Position numbers and translations under genes: made by a program. A model generated the notes under the pieces. It searched no databases, was not told where the DNA came from, and saw only the letters and a list, made by a program, of their open reading frames with translations. From positions 1-8,264 of the forward strand of contig CALXDE010000213.1 in NCBI GenBank assembly GCA_944386965.1: DNA of 8,264 bases, written 5' to 3'. Origin of the DNA: an uncultured Oscillospiraceae bacterium. Lineage in GTDB: Bacteria; Bacillota_A; Clostridia; Oscillospirales; Oscillospiraceae. Positions 1 to 6,677 of the stretch are shown piece after piece. Numbering within the stretch: position 1 is the first letter of the stretch; every line of letters starts with the position of its first letter.

Positions 1-661
1 TGTCCATGTCGCCGGACCCGTACTGCAGGCCCAGGACGATGTAGAGCACCAGGGTCAGCAGCGTGGCCGGCACGGTGGTGTACATCATGGAGCCGATGTG
101 CTCATACAGGGTGGCGCCGCTCATGGCGGAGGCCATGTTGGTGTTGTCGGACATGGGGGAGAGCTTGTCGCCGAAGTAGGCCCCGGAGATCACCGCGCCC
201 ACCACCATGGGCACCGGCACGCCCATGCCCATGGCCACGCCTGTCAGGGCCAGGCCCATGGTGGCGATGGAGCCGAAGCTGGTGCCGGTAAAGACGGACA
301 TGACCGAGCAGAGGACAAACGTCAGCGGCAGGATCAGCCTGGGGGTGCAGAGCTTGAGCCCGTAGTACATCAGGGAGGGGACCGTTCCGCCGATGATCCA
401 CGCGCCGATCATGATGCCCACGATAATGAGGATCAGGATGGCCACCATGCTGTTGTCGATGACCTTGAGCATGGATTTCTGGATCTCCTCCCAGGGGATG
501 CCCAGCAGGAGGCCCACCACCATGGCCACCACCGCGCCGCAGAACAGCGACATCTGGGAACCGATGCCGATGCGGATACCGATGACCACCACGGCGATGA
601 CCAGAACCAGTGACAGCCCCGAAACCAGGACAGAGGGGGTGCGCTTTGTACGTTGCTTCAT
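1..661 (-). CDS. nhaC: NhaC-family Na+/H+ antiporter, N-terminal 220 residues (cut by window start)
   Basis: Integral membrane antiporter of the NhaC type, exchanging H+ (or carboxylates in the MleN branch) for Na+ at the cytoplasmic membrane. The visible part starts with a short basic N-terminus (MKQRTKR), followed by hydrophobic segments at about 10-33, 37-55, 70-91 and 108-123. FTGTSFGSIATMG (124-136) and GDKLSPMSDNTNMA (164-177) are characteristic conserved stretches of this family. The start at 661 is supported by AAAGGAG seven bases upstream. The reading frame is open to position 1; NhaC proteins are usually about 450-500 aa, so roughly half is missing. The gene is first in its own unit, with a promoter at 756-784, and lies downstream of the regulator's terminator. 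Family assignment is firm; the transported ions or carboxylates are not determined. Confidence 0.92.
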   Translation of the reverse strand, partial: MKQRTKRTPSVLVSGLSLVLVIAVVVIGIRIGIGSQMSLFCGAVVAMVVGLLLGIPWEEIQKSMLKVIDNSMVAILILIIVGIMIGAWIIGGTVPSLMYYGLKLCTPRLILPLTFVLCSVMSVFTGTSFGSIATMGLALTGVAMGMGVPVPMVVGAVISGAYFGDKLSPMSDNTNMASAMSGATLYEHIGSMMYTTVPATLLTLVLYIVLGLQYGSGDMD

Positions 662-738
662 ACAGTGACTCCTTTCTGTTTCTCAAAGACCGGCCCGCGA
701 TAATAGAAATCAGCTCCAGCTTCACCCCCATATTTATA

Positions 739-812
739 GTAATTTTATAATAAGAATCATAGCACATGTTACATCCCTCGTCCATATGGTAATTATAATA
801 AGATTCTATGCT
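739..812. repeat. Two imperfect direct repeats around the nhaC-type promoter (candidate operators)
   Basis: On the plus strand TTATAATAAGA occurs at 745-755 and again at 793-803, 48 bp apart. The similarity extends to about 739-763 and 789-812, both starting GTAATT and containing GA(A/T)TC after the core, with a 2-bp length difference. The distal copy ends 8 bp from the -35 hexamer; the proximal copy covers the predicted transcription start. This position fits operators for a dedicated regulator. The PAS/HTH protein encoded at 884-1546 is the nearest candidate, which is inference. Confidence 0.5.
756..784 (-). promoter_or_regulatory. Promoter of the nhaC-type gene
   Basis: Minus-strand -35 TGGACG (779-784), a 17-bp spacer and -10 TATGAT (756-761) preceded by TGC, giving an extended -10. 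Predicted transcription start is near 749, leaving a leader of about 88 nt. The same TGGACG-17-TGn layout occurs at the MFS promoter (2933-2961). Hexamers and spacing are read directly; activity is inferred. Confidence 0.6.
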
Positions 813-831
813 GGAATTTATCAATAAACAC

Positions 832-869
832 AAGACAAAAAAACGCCGGACGGCAAACTGTCCGGCGGC
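832..869 (-). terminator. Rho-independent terminator of the PAS/HTH regulator
   Basis: Hairpin with arms CGCCGGAC (minus strand) at 844-851 and 860-867, extendable inward by two further pairs (one of them G-T). On the minus strand it is followed at once by seven T (843-837). It lies 17 bp after the regulator stop codon and separates that gene from the nhaC-type promoter. Confidence 0.9.
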
Positions 870-883
870 GGGGGACATCCCCC

Positions 884-1546
884 TCAGTATTGCAGGGAGG
901 GCGGGGCGCTCTCCTGGCTGCGGATCTCCCGCAGATAGTTGTACAGGGTGGCCTGGGAAATGGAGAGCTGGCGGCAGACCGTGGGCACCGCGTCCTTCAC
1001 GGCAAAGACCCCCTTCATCTCCAGCTGGCGGAGCACCTCCAGCTTGCCCTCCCGGTTGTCAATGGAGGTGGGCTTCATCTTCTCGATGGCTCCCGCGATC
1101 ACCCGCTGGGTCATCTTCTGGATATAGTTCACATCGTCCCCCTCCGGCTCCTCCGCCTCCGACAGGGGCCGCAGGGCGATCATGGAGTCGATGAGGTCCC
1201 GGGCGGCCTGGAGTCGGGCGGTGTCCTGGTTGATGCAGATGAGGGCCCGGGGCACATTCCGCTCATCCCGAATGATGAAGTGGGACGAGCGCAGGCGCTT
1301 GCCCTTGTTGGAGCTGCTGCCGTACCCAATCACGTGTCCGTCCTCATCCGCCAGGTCCAGGATCACATCATAGATCGAGGGGTTGGTCTGGTAGCCCATC
1401 GAACGGCCCGTGATGTGGCCGTTGGCAATATACACCATCTCCCGCTTCTCCAGGTCGTGGAGCACCACCTCCGTATCCTCCCCCAGGAACTTCGCCATCC
1501 CCAGGGCGATGTTTTGCAATACCGACAGCAGTTCCACCTGCTCCAT
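884..1546 (-). CDS. YheO-type PAS-domain transcriptional regulator with C-terminal helix-turn-helix
   Basis: DNA-binding regulator of 220 aa. Residues about 8-115 form a YheO-like PAS domain (VVLHDL at 28-33, VYIANGHITGRS at 38-49, LICINQD at 102-108), thought to sense a small ligand. Residues about 145-208 form the matching helix-turn-helix (GVFAVKDAVPTV at 179-190, then a recognition region LSISQATLYNYL at 194-205). Length and domain order match the family, which includes the D-amino-acid regulator DauR. In-frame ATGs exist at 1561 and 1552, but GGAGG at 1555-1559 is correctly spaced (8 nt) only for the ATG at 1546. The gene has its own promoter (1590-1619) and terminator. It lies between two transporter genes whose promoters share a repeated motif, so it may control them. 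The ligand is unknown. Confidence 0.9.
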   Translation of the reverse strand: MEQVELLSVLQNIALGMAKFLGEDTEVVLHDLEKREMVYIANGHITGRSMGYQTNPSIYDVILDLADEDGHVIGYGSSSNKGKRLRSSHFIIRDERNVPRALICINQDTARLQAARDLIDSMIALRPLSEAEEPEGDDVNYIQKMTQRVIAGAIEKMKPTSIDNREGKLEVLRQLEMKGVFAVKDAVPTVCRQLSISQATLYNYLREIRSQESAPPSLQY

Positions 1547-1554
1547 ACGCATGT

Positions 1555-1559
1555 CCTCC
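1555..1559 (-). promoter_or_regulatory. Ribosome binding site that fixes the regulator start
   Basis: GGAGG on the minus strand lies 8 nt before the ATG at 1546. It is too close to the ATG at 1552 and overlaps the region of the one at 1561, so it excludes both upstream in-frame starts. Confidence 0.75.
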
Positions 1560-1589
1560 ATCCATCTTCCGTATTTCGCTGTTTTTCCG

Positions 1590-1619
1590 ATTATACCACA
1601 GTCCCTCCCCGGCGCACAA
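1590..1619 (-). promoter_or_regulatory. Extended -10 promoter of the PAS/HTH regulator
   Basis: A perfect TATAAT (1590-1595) is preceded by TGG, making an extended -10. A weak -35, TTGTGC (1614-1619), lies 18 bp upstream. The predicted start is near 1583, with a 5' leader of roughly 37 nt. No TTATAATAA repeat is present here, so the sequence gives no sign of autoregulation through that motif. Confidence 0.7.
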
Positions 1620-1643
1620 GAGCCCGCCGCGCGGGAAGGAAAC

Positions 1644-1670
1644 GGGGCGCCGGCAAAAAGCCGGCGCCCC
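1644..1670 (-). terminator. Terminator downstream of the MFS gene
   Basis: Perfect 11-bp GC-rich stem (1644-1654 and 1660-1670) with a 5-nt loop, starting 7 bp after the MFS stop codon. On the minus strand it is followed by GTTTCCTTCC, a weak T-tract. On the plus strand it is followed by CCTTTTCT. It separates the MFS gene from the regulator promoter. Confidence 0.75.
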
Positions 1671-1677
1671 CCTTTTC

Positions 1678-2904
1678 TCACTGCTTGAAGCGCTTCCGGT
1701 TCACCACCGCCACCAGGGCCGCCGCCAGGGACAGCAGGCAGAACAGCAGCAGCAGGAAGGAAAACTGGCCGCCGGCGCCCTCCCAGGGGGAGAGGCCCAG
1801 CAGAACGCCGTTGACCTGGGTGAACACGGCGCTGCCCATGAAGGCGCAGCAATTGCTCACGCCGGTGACCACGCCGGTGCTCTCCTTTCCGGCGAACAGG
1901 CGGATGCAGCTGAAGCCCACCGTGAAGCCGCCGGCGCCCATGGCCCCCAGCAGCAGGCACAGCACCGAGAGCAGCGGAGCGGGAACGCCGCTTCCCAGCA
2001 GGGCAAAGCACCCCCACAGCGCCGCGAAGAGCGCCGTGCTGAACACCACGGTGCGCACATTGCCGATCCGGTCCGCCACCCGGCCCAGGATCACCGAGCC
2101 CACAATGCACCCGATGGAGATGAGCATGAGGTACAGACTGGCGGAGGAGGCGTCCACCGTCAGGGATTGGGTGAAGAACCGGGTGCCCCACAGGCTCTGG
2201 AAGGACAGACGGGTCCCGCCGGTGAGGAAGAACCACACCGCGACGCTGACGCTCCCGGCGGAGAGGGCCGCCTTCCAGCCGGTCTTGCGCCGGACAGCCG
2301 CGGCCTCCGGAGCGGTCTTGGGGTCCAGGATCAGGAACCAGGCCCCCACCGCCAGCACCAGGGAGACGCCCCCGATGAGCAAAAAGGCAAACCGCCAGCT
2401 GAACTGGTCGGCCAGGAACTTCAGCGGCGCCGACGCGCACACCGACCCCAGCTGCCCCATGGCCACCATGATGCCGGTCATGGTGCCGTAGATCCGGTCC
2501 CCGAACTGCTTGCGGATCACCGCCAGGGCCGGCACATACACCAGCGCCGTGGCCGCGCCCGTCAGCGTCCGGGCCAGGACCAGACTGGTGAACCCGCTGG
2601 CCAGGGCAAACCACAGCGTGGCCGCCGCCGCCAGGACGCAGGACCCGGCGATGAGCTTTTTCGCTGGCACCCGGTCGGCGATGAACCCGCAGGGAATCTG
2701 CATCAGCGCGTAGGAATAAAAGATCGCCGACCCCAGGGTCGCCAGCTGCTGCTCCGTGAGGCTGTAGTCCACCGCGATCACATCCCCGATCACGCTCAGG
2801 GACAGCCGGTGGAAGTTGCTGAAAAAGTAGGCCATCCCCAGCACGACCATCATCAGCGCTGGCCGCAGCCCCAGGGACTTCTCCGCGATTCGATCCTCCG
2901 CCAT
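1678..2904 (-). CDS. Major facilitator superfamily (MFS) transporter
   Basis: Secondary transporter of 408 aa, the usual MFS length, with about 12 hydrophobic segments in two halves and a basic tail (NRKRFKQ). The family signature in the loop between helices 2 and 3 is GFIADRVPAKK (73-83). A related motif, GRVADRIGNVR (274-284), lies at the equivalent place in the second half. A polar loop at about 194-212 separates the halves. The start at 2904 is supported by AAGGAG (2914-2919), 9 nt upstream. The gene is a single unit with its own promoter (2933-2961) and a terminator 7 bp after its stop. It lies between the URO-D-family gene and the PAS/HTH regulator, and shares promoter layout with the nhaC-type gene. 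The substrate cannot be read from the sequence; a small organic acid or a methylated compound would fit the context, but this is a guess. Confidence 0.9.
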   Translation of the reverse strand: MAEDRIAEKSLGLRPALMMVVLGMAYFFSNFHRLSLSVIGDVIAVDYSLTEQQLATLGSAIFYSYALMQIPCGFIADRVPAKKLIAGSCVLAAAATLWFALASGFTSLVLARTLTGAATALVYVPALAVIRKQFGDRIYGTMTGIMVAMGQLGSVCASAPLKFLADQFSWRFAFLLIGGVSLVLAVGAWFLILDPKTAPEAAAVRRKTGWKAALSAGSVSVAVWFFLTGGTRLSFQSLWGTRFFTQSLTVDASSASLYLMLISIGCIVGSVILGRVADRIGNVRTVVFSTALFAALWGCFALLGSGVPAPLLSVLCLLLGAMGAGGFTVGFSCIRLFAGKESTGVVTGVSNCCAFMGSAVFTQVNGVLLGLSPWEGAGGQFSFLLLLFCLLSLAAALVAVVNRKRFKQ

Positions 2905-2932
2905 ATATCCTCACTCCTTCCGGTTTGAAAGT

Positions 2933-2961
2933 AGTGTATCACATTCTCTCTAAAACGTCCA
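2933..2961 (-). promoter_or_regulatory. Promoter of the MFS transporter gene
   Basis: Minus-strand -35 TGGACG (2956-2961), a 17-bp spacer and -10 TACACT (2933-2938) with TGA before it (extended -10). Predicted start is near 2926, leaving a leader of only about 22 nt. The -35, spacer length and TGn extension match the nhaC-type promoter. Confidence 0.6.
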
Positions 2962-2965
2962 TTGC

Positions 2966-2987
2966 TTTTATAATAATTTTATAATAA
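2966..2987. repeat. Perfect tandem 11-bp repeat upstream of the MFS promoter (candidate operator)
   Basis: TTTTATAATAA occurs twice without a gap (2966-2976 and 2977-2987) on the plus strand. The nearer TTATAATAA ends 6 bp from the MFS -35 hexamer. The 11-bp period is about one helical turn, so both copies would face the same side of the DNA. That fits an activator site or an UP-like element. The motif also occurs twice at the nhaC-type promoter (745-753, 793-801). Confidence 0.55.
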
Positions 2988-3009
2988 AATTTTTTGTCCC
3001 TCCCGCCGG

Positions 3010-3047
3010 ACAAAACACCGCCCGCCGGGCTGTGCCGGCGGGCGGTA
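3010..3047 (-). terminator. Terminator of the URO-D-family gene
   Basis: Perfect 12-bp stem (3017-3028 and 3035-3046) with a 6-nt loop, 19 bp after the stop codon. On the minus strand it is followed by GTTTTGTCC. It insulates the gene from the MFS promoter. Confidence 0.85.
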
Positions 3048-3065
3048 GAGCGGTAGGGGAGGGGC

Positions 3066-4301
3066 TCAGGCCTTGCCGTAGGTCTGGACCGCGTCGAACA
3101 GGGCCTCCATATTGGCCCGGGGCGCGTGATCGATGCTGGCGCCGGTGCCGAACATGTAGCCGCCGCCGGGGCCCATGATGTCGATGACCGCCTTGACCTT
3201 GTCCCGGATCTGCTCGGGCTTGTCGAACATCACCGACTGGGTGGGATAGCCGCCCATCATGCAGGCGATGCCGCCCAGCTCCCGCTTGGCGGCCTGGAAG
3301 TCCACCTCCTCGAAGTGGTAGATGACCTTCCCCACCGGCACGTCCGCCAAATACTTCAGGCGGGTGGTGTAGGGCCCCTCGGTAAAGACCACGGGGGTCA
3401 GGCCGTTGTCCACCATGGCCAGAATCCACTTCTGGAGATAGGGCCAGTAGAAGTCCCGGTATGTCTCGTCGCTGATGAAGTTGTCAAAGGCCTTGTGGAG
3501 CATGACCCAGGCATACTGGCAGCCGGTGGCCTTGCACTGGGCCAGGGAGCCCTGGATGTGGAACTCCACGAAGCGGTCCAGGGTCCTGCGCACGTTCTCC
3601 GGCTGGATCAGCAGGTCGGCGAAGAAGCCCATGGTGCAGCGCAGGGAATCGGCCAGCATGTCAAAGGCCGTGGCGCTGCCGGTGCCGCTGATGAAGGGAT
3701 AGCCCATCTCCATGATGGTCTTCCGGGCCTCGGCGCTGTACTTGCGGTAGTCGGCCAGCACCTCGGCGCACTCCTCCAGCTTCCTGTACATCTCCAGCAT
3801 GGCCGGGGAGGTGAAGGCGTCGATATGGCCGGTGATGCGGGTGCACATGGCCAGCCAGTTCAGGTTGGTGAGGGGGGCGAACACGTCGGCGGTGCGGGGC
3901 ATGAACTTGTCCAGGGTGAACTGGGCGGGTGCGTCGAGAAACTCGTCGTACTCGTCCTCCATCAGCGTCTCGTACTCGATGAACTGATAGGGGGCGTTCA
4001 CATCCAGGCCCTTGGGGTCCCCGGGCCAGCGGACGGTCTTGAGCCCCGTGATCTCATAGACCCGGCTGGGGTAGTTGGCCGAACAGGTGCTGGCCACATC
4101 CGGGGCGAACTCCCGGTGGAAGCGGTAGAAGCACTCGTTGCCCCGCTTGTAGTCCCGCAGGGCGTCGGCCAAAGTCATGCCGTACTCCAGATAGGGCCAG
4201 TAGTTGACGCGGACGGCGTTGACCATCCGCTTGGTGGGCTTGAGGGCGATGGTGTCCTGAATCAGCTGCAATCTCTCCTGATACAGTTCCTGGGGCGTCA
4301 T
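3066..4301 (-). CDS. Uroporphyrinogen decarboxylase (URO-D) family protein, corrinoid methyltransferase-like
   Basis: Soluble protein of 411 aa. Its C-terminal half (about 195-408) has the URO-D/methylcobamide methyltransferase fold pattern: KVIYHFEEVDFQAAKRELGG (325-344), ACMMGGYPTQ (346-355), and the end motif GPGGGYMFGTGASIDHAP (377-394). Members of this group that are not heme enzymes move methyl groups to or from cobalamin proteins, often in demethylation of methylated or methoxylated compounds. True HemE is about 350 aa and has a conserved N-terminal arginine-rich loop not seen here, so heme synthesis is unlikely. The HxC zinc motif of MtaA-type enzymes is absent; FTEGPYTTRL (306-315) stands at about the equivalent place. 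AAAGGA 8 nt upstream supports the start at 4301. No corrinoid protein or reactivase gene adjoins it, so substrate and partner are unknown. Confidence 0.85.
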   Translation of the reverse strand: MTPQELYQERLQLIQDTIALKPTKRMVNAVRVNYWPYLEYGMTLADALRDYKRGNECFYRFHREFAPDVASTCSANYPSRVYEITGLKTVRWPGDPKGLDVNAPYQFIEYETLMEDEYDEFLDAPAQFTLDKFMPRTADVFAPLTNLNWLAMCTRITGHIDAFTSPAMLEMYRKLEECAEVLADYRKYSAEARKTIMEMGYPFISGTGSATAFDMLADSLRCTMGFFADLLIQPENVRRTLDRFVEFHIQGSLAQCKATGCQYAWVMLHKAFDNFISDETYRDFYWPYLQKWILAMVDNGLTPVVFTEGPYTTRLKYLADVPVGKVIYHFEEVDFQAAKRELGGIACMMGGYPTQSVMFDKPEQIRDKVKAVIDIMGPGGGYMFGTGASIDHAPRANMEALFDAVQTYGKA

Positions 4302-4386
4302 AGCATCCTTCCTTTCCGCTGGCCGGGCCGGCCTGTGATTGTGAAATTCGCCGCAAGGCGCGGCATTGAACCGGAGGCAAATCAGC
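4302..4386 (-). other. 5' leader of the URO-D-family gene
   Basis: About 86 nt between the predicted transcription start and the ATG. It holds a small 5-bp hairpin (4350-4354 with 4360-4364) and the Shine-Dalgarno site (4310-4315). A 14-bp stretch, AGGCGCGGCATTGA (4356-4369), is repeated exactly at 8004-8017 in the repeat core. No known riboswitch was recognised. Confidence 0.4.
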
Positions 4387-4393
4387 TATTTTT

Positions 4394-4423
4394 ACTATAC
4401 CCCATGGCCAGGGCCTCTGTCAA
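4394..4423 (-). promoter_or_regulatory. Promoter of the URO-D-family gene, overlapping the recD2 stop codon
   Basis: Consensus -35 TTGACA (4418-4423), an 18-bp spacer and -10 TATAGT (4394-4399). The recD2 stop codon (4420-4422) lies inside the -35 hexamer. This is the closest match to the sigma-A consensus in the window. No clear terminator lies between recD2 and this gene, so upstream transcription may also read through. Confidence 0.75.
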
Positions 4424-6663
4424 GGGCGGAGCGGACCCTCCCCGGTCCTTTCTGCCGCCAGCTCCGCCGCCGCCCGCTTGAGCCGGCGGCGCAGTCCGCT
4501 GTAGCGGCGCTGCTGCCTGTCGTTGGCGGCCATCTGGAGGACGGCGCTGTCGTCCCCCACCATCACCAGCAGCTCCCGGGCCCGGGTGATGCCGGTGTAG
4601 AGCACCCCCCGCACCATGAGAGACGGCGCGCAGCGCATGCAGGCGAAGACCACCGCCCGGTACTCGCTGCCCTGAGCCTTGTGGACGGTGATGGCGTAGG
4701 CCATGTCCAGCTCGCTGAGCATGTCCGGGGTGTAGACGGCCTTCCGCTCGTCAAAGGCGATGGTCAGCAGCTCCCCGGAGGGGTCCACCTCCAAAATCTG
4801 TCCCACGTCGCCGTTGAAGATGCCCGTGCCCACGGTGCCGTCCGGCCGCTCCCAGACCACGTCGTAGTTGTTCCGGGTCTGCATCACCCGGTCCCCCACC
4901 CGGAACACCAGCTCCCCCCAGACCCGCTCCCCCTTTCCGGCGGCGGGGGGATTCAATGCCGCCTGGAGGCGGCGGTTGAGGGCCTCCGTGCCCCAGGGGC
5001 CCCGGCGGGTGGGGCAGATGACCTGGATCTGGCCCTGGTCAATGCCCATGTTCTCCGGCAGGCGCCGGCGGCACAGGTCCACCACCGTGTCCACCAGGCG
5101 CTCCGGGTCCCGGCGGCACAGGAAGAAGAAGTCCCCCTGGTTGCTCTCCAGGTTCGGGGGCAGGGCGGCGTTGACGGCGTGGGCGTTGCGGACGATGGCG
5201 CTCTGCCGGGCCCGGCGGAAGATCTCCGTCAGCGCCACGGTGCAGACGGCCCCGCTGCGGATCAGGTCGGCGAACACGTTCCCCGGCCCCACCGAGGGCA
5301 GCTGGTCCGGGTCCCCCACCATCACCAGCCTCGTCTCCGGCCGCAGCGCCGAGAGCAGGGAGCGCATCAGGGGCAGGTCCACCATGCTCATCTCGTCCAC
5401 GATCACCGCGTCCGCCTCCAGGGGCTCCTTCTCGTTCTTGGAGAAGGTCACCTCCCCGGTCGGCTCGTTGTACACCATGCCCAGGGCGCGGTGGATGGTC
5501 TGGGCCTCCCGGCCGGTGAGCTCGCTCATGCGCTTGGCGGCCCGGCCCGTGGGCGCCATGAGGGCCACGTCCATGCCCAGGCTCTCGAACATGGCCACCA
5601 CCCCCCGGACCGAGGTGGTCTTGCCGGTGCCGGGCCCGCCGGTCAGGAGGAGCAGCCCCTCCGTGGCCGCCAGCTCCACGGCCTGGCGCTGGGCCGGGGC
5701 ATAGGTGATGCCCTGCTGGGCCTGGATGCGGTCAATGAGGGCGGGGATGTTCCTGCCCACGTCCGGCCGGAAGGACAGCATGGTCTTGAGCTTGGCGGCC
5801 ACATAGACCTCCGCCTCATGGAGCCGGGCGAGGTAGCAGCCCTCCACCTTGCCGATCTTGTCCACCGCCACCGCGCGGCGGTCCACAAGGTCGTCCAGGG
5901 CCCGCTCCGTCTGGTCGGCCGTGGCGCCGATGAGCTCCTGGGCGGCGGAGAGCAGCTTCTCCCGGGGGAGAAAGACGTGGCCGTTGTTCAGGTTGTGGGA
6001 CAGCTCGAAGAGCACCGCCGCCTCCACCCGGCGCTGGCTCCCCCCGTCAAAGCCCATCCCCAGGGCGATCTCGTCCATGACGGAGAAGTCCACCCCGTAG
6101 AACTCGTCCACCAGGAGATAGGGGTTGCGGAGCACCGCCTCCATGGACTCCAGACCGTAGCGCCGGTAGAGGCGCATGGCCAGGGACAGGGGCAGGTCGT
6201 TGCGGGAGAGGAACTCCAGCAGCCGGCGCATGCCCGTCTGATAGCGGAAGGCCTCGCCGATCTCCTTTGCCTTTTTGGCTGTGATGCCCTTGATCAGGGA
6301 GATGCGCTCCGGGGCTTCCTCCAGCACCTGGAGGGTGTCCACCCCGAAGCGCTCCACCAGGCGCTGGGCCGTGGCGGGGCCCACGCCCCGGATGACCCCG
6401 GAGGAGAGGTAGCTGAGGATCTCCGTCTCCGTGGTGGGCATGTGGCGCTCCACCTGCTCGGCCTTGAACTGCTCGCCGTGGGTGGGGTGGGTCATCCACA
6501 CCCCGGTGGCGATGAGATTCTCCCCCGGCGCGGCGCAGGGGATGCACCCCACCACGGTGATGATCTCCCCATCGCCGGTGACCAGGCGCAGCACGGTATA
6601 CCCGTTCTCCTCGTTCTGGAAGATCAGGCTCAGGATGGTCCCGTCAATCGTCTCGTGCTGCAT
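4420..6663 (-). CDS. recD2: RecD2 (RecD/TraA-type) 5'-3' DNA helicase
   Basis: ATP-dependent superfamily 1B helicase of 747 aa, normal length for RecD2, the form found in bacteria where it acts without RecBC in DNA repair and replication-fork maintenance. The N-terminal part (about 1-75) is OB-like and is followed by helix-hairpin-helix repeats (SGVIRGVGPATAQRLVERFG at 87-106 and on to about 195). Motor motifs: Walker A GGPGTGKTTS (342-351), Walker B VDEMSMVD (422-429), motif III GDPDQLPSVG (450-459), motif V VHKAQGSEY (660-668) and motif VI YTGITRAREL (689-698). All key residues are present. AGGAG abuts the ATG at 6663 and is too close to act; GAGGT (6673-6677) is 9 nt away and supports this start. 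It is the last gene of a three-gene run, 12 bp after the small membrane protein gene. Confidence 0.97.
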   Translation of the reverse strand: MQHETIDGTILSLIFQNEENGYTVLRLVTGDGEIITVVGCIPCAAPGENLIATGVWMTHPTHGEQFKAEQVERHMPTTETEILSYLSSGVIRGVGPATAQRLVERFGVDTLQVLEEAPERISLIKGITAKKAKEIGEAFRYQTGMRRLLEFLSRNDLPLSLAMRLYRRYGLESMEAVLRNPYLLVDEFYGVDFSVMDEIALGMGFDGGSQRRVEAAVLFELSHNLNNGHVFLPREKLLSAAQELIGATADQTERALDDLVDRRAVAVDKIGKVEGCYLARLHEAEVYVAAKLKTMLSFRPDVGRNIPALIDRIQAQQGITYAPAQRQAVELAATEGLLLLTGGPGTGKTTSVRGVVAMFESLGMDVALMAPTGRAAKRMSELTGREAQTIHRALGMVYNEPTGEVTFSKNEKEPLEADAVIVDEMSMVDLPLMRSLLSALRPETRLVMVGDPDQLPSVGPGNVFADLIRSGAVCTVALTEIFRRARQSAIVRNAHAVNAALPPNLESNQGDFFFLCRRDPERLVDTVVDLCRRRLPENMGIDQGQIQVICPTRRGPWGTEALNRRLQAALNPPAAGKGERVWGELVFRVGDRVMQTRNNYDVVWERPDGTVGTGIFNGDVGQILEVDPSGELLTIAFDERKAVYTPDMLSELDMAYAITVHKAQGSEYRAVVFACMRCAPSLMVRGVLYTGITRARELLVMVGDDSAVLQMAANDRQQRRYSGLRRRLKRAAAELAAERTGEGPLRP

Positions 6664-6672
6664 CTCCTATGT

Positions 6673-6677
6673 ACCTC
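6673..6677 (-). promoter_or_regulatory. Ribosome binding site of recD2 overlapping the upstream stop codon
   Basis: GAGGT on the minus strand shares bases with the TGA stop of the preceding gene (6676-6678) and lies 9 nt before the recD2 ATG. A second AGGAG touches the ATG directly and cannot serve. The overlap suggests translational coupling between the two genes. Confidence 0.6.

Noticed and set aside
102..878. A minus-strand frame starting upstream of the nhaC-type gene, including a possible leader peptide at about 728
   Set aside because: It runs out of frame through the nhaC-type gene and crosses the terminator and promoter. The ATG near 728 lacks a Shine-Dalgarno site.
884..2914. A 676-codon minus-strand open frame suggesting a fusion of a long N-terminal region with the PAS/HTH regulator
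   Set aside because: The upstream two thirds is the MFS gene read in the wrong frame. The regulator has its own promoter, ribosome binding site and start at 1546, and a terminator separates it from the MFS gene.
3066..4301. Heme-pathway uroporphyrinogen decarboxylase (hemE)
   Set aside because: The protein is longer than HemE, lacks its N-terminal arginine motif, and no other heme genes adjoin it.
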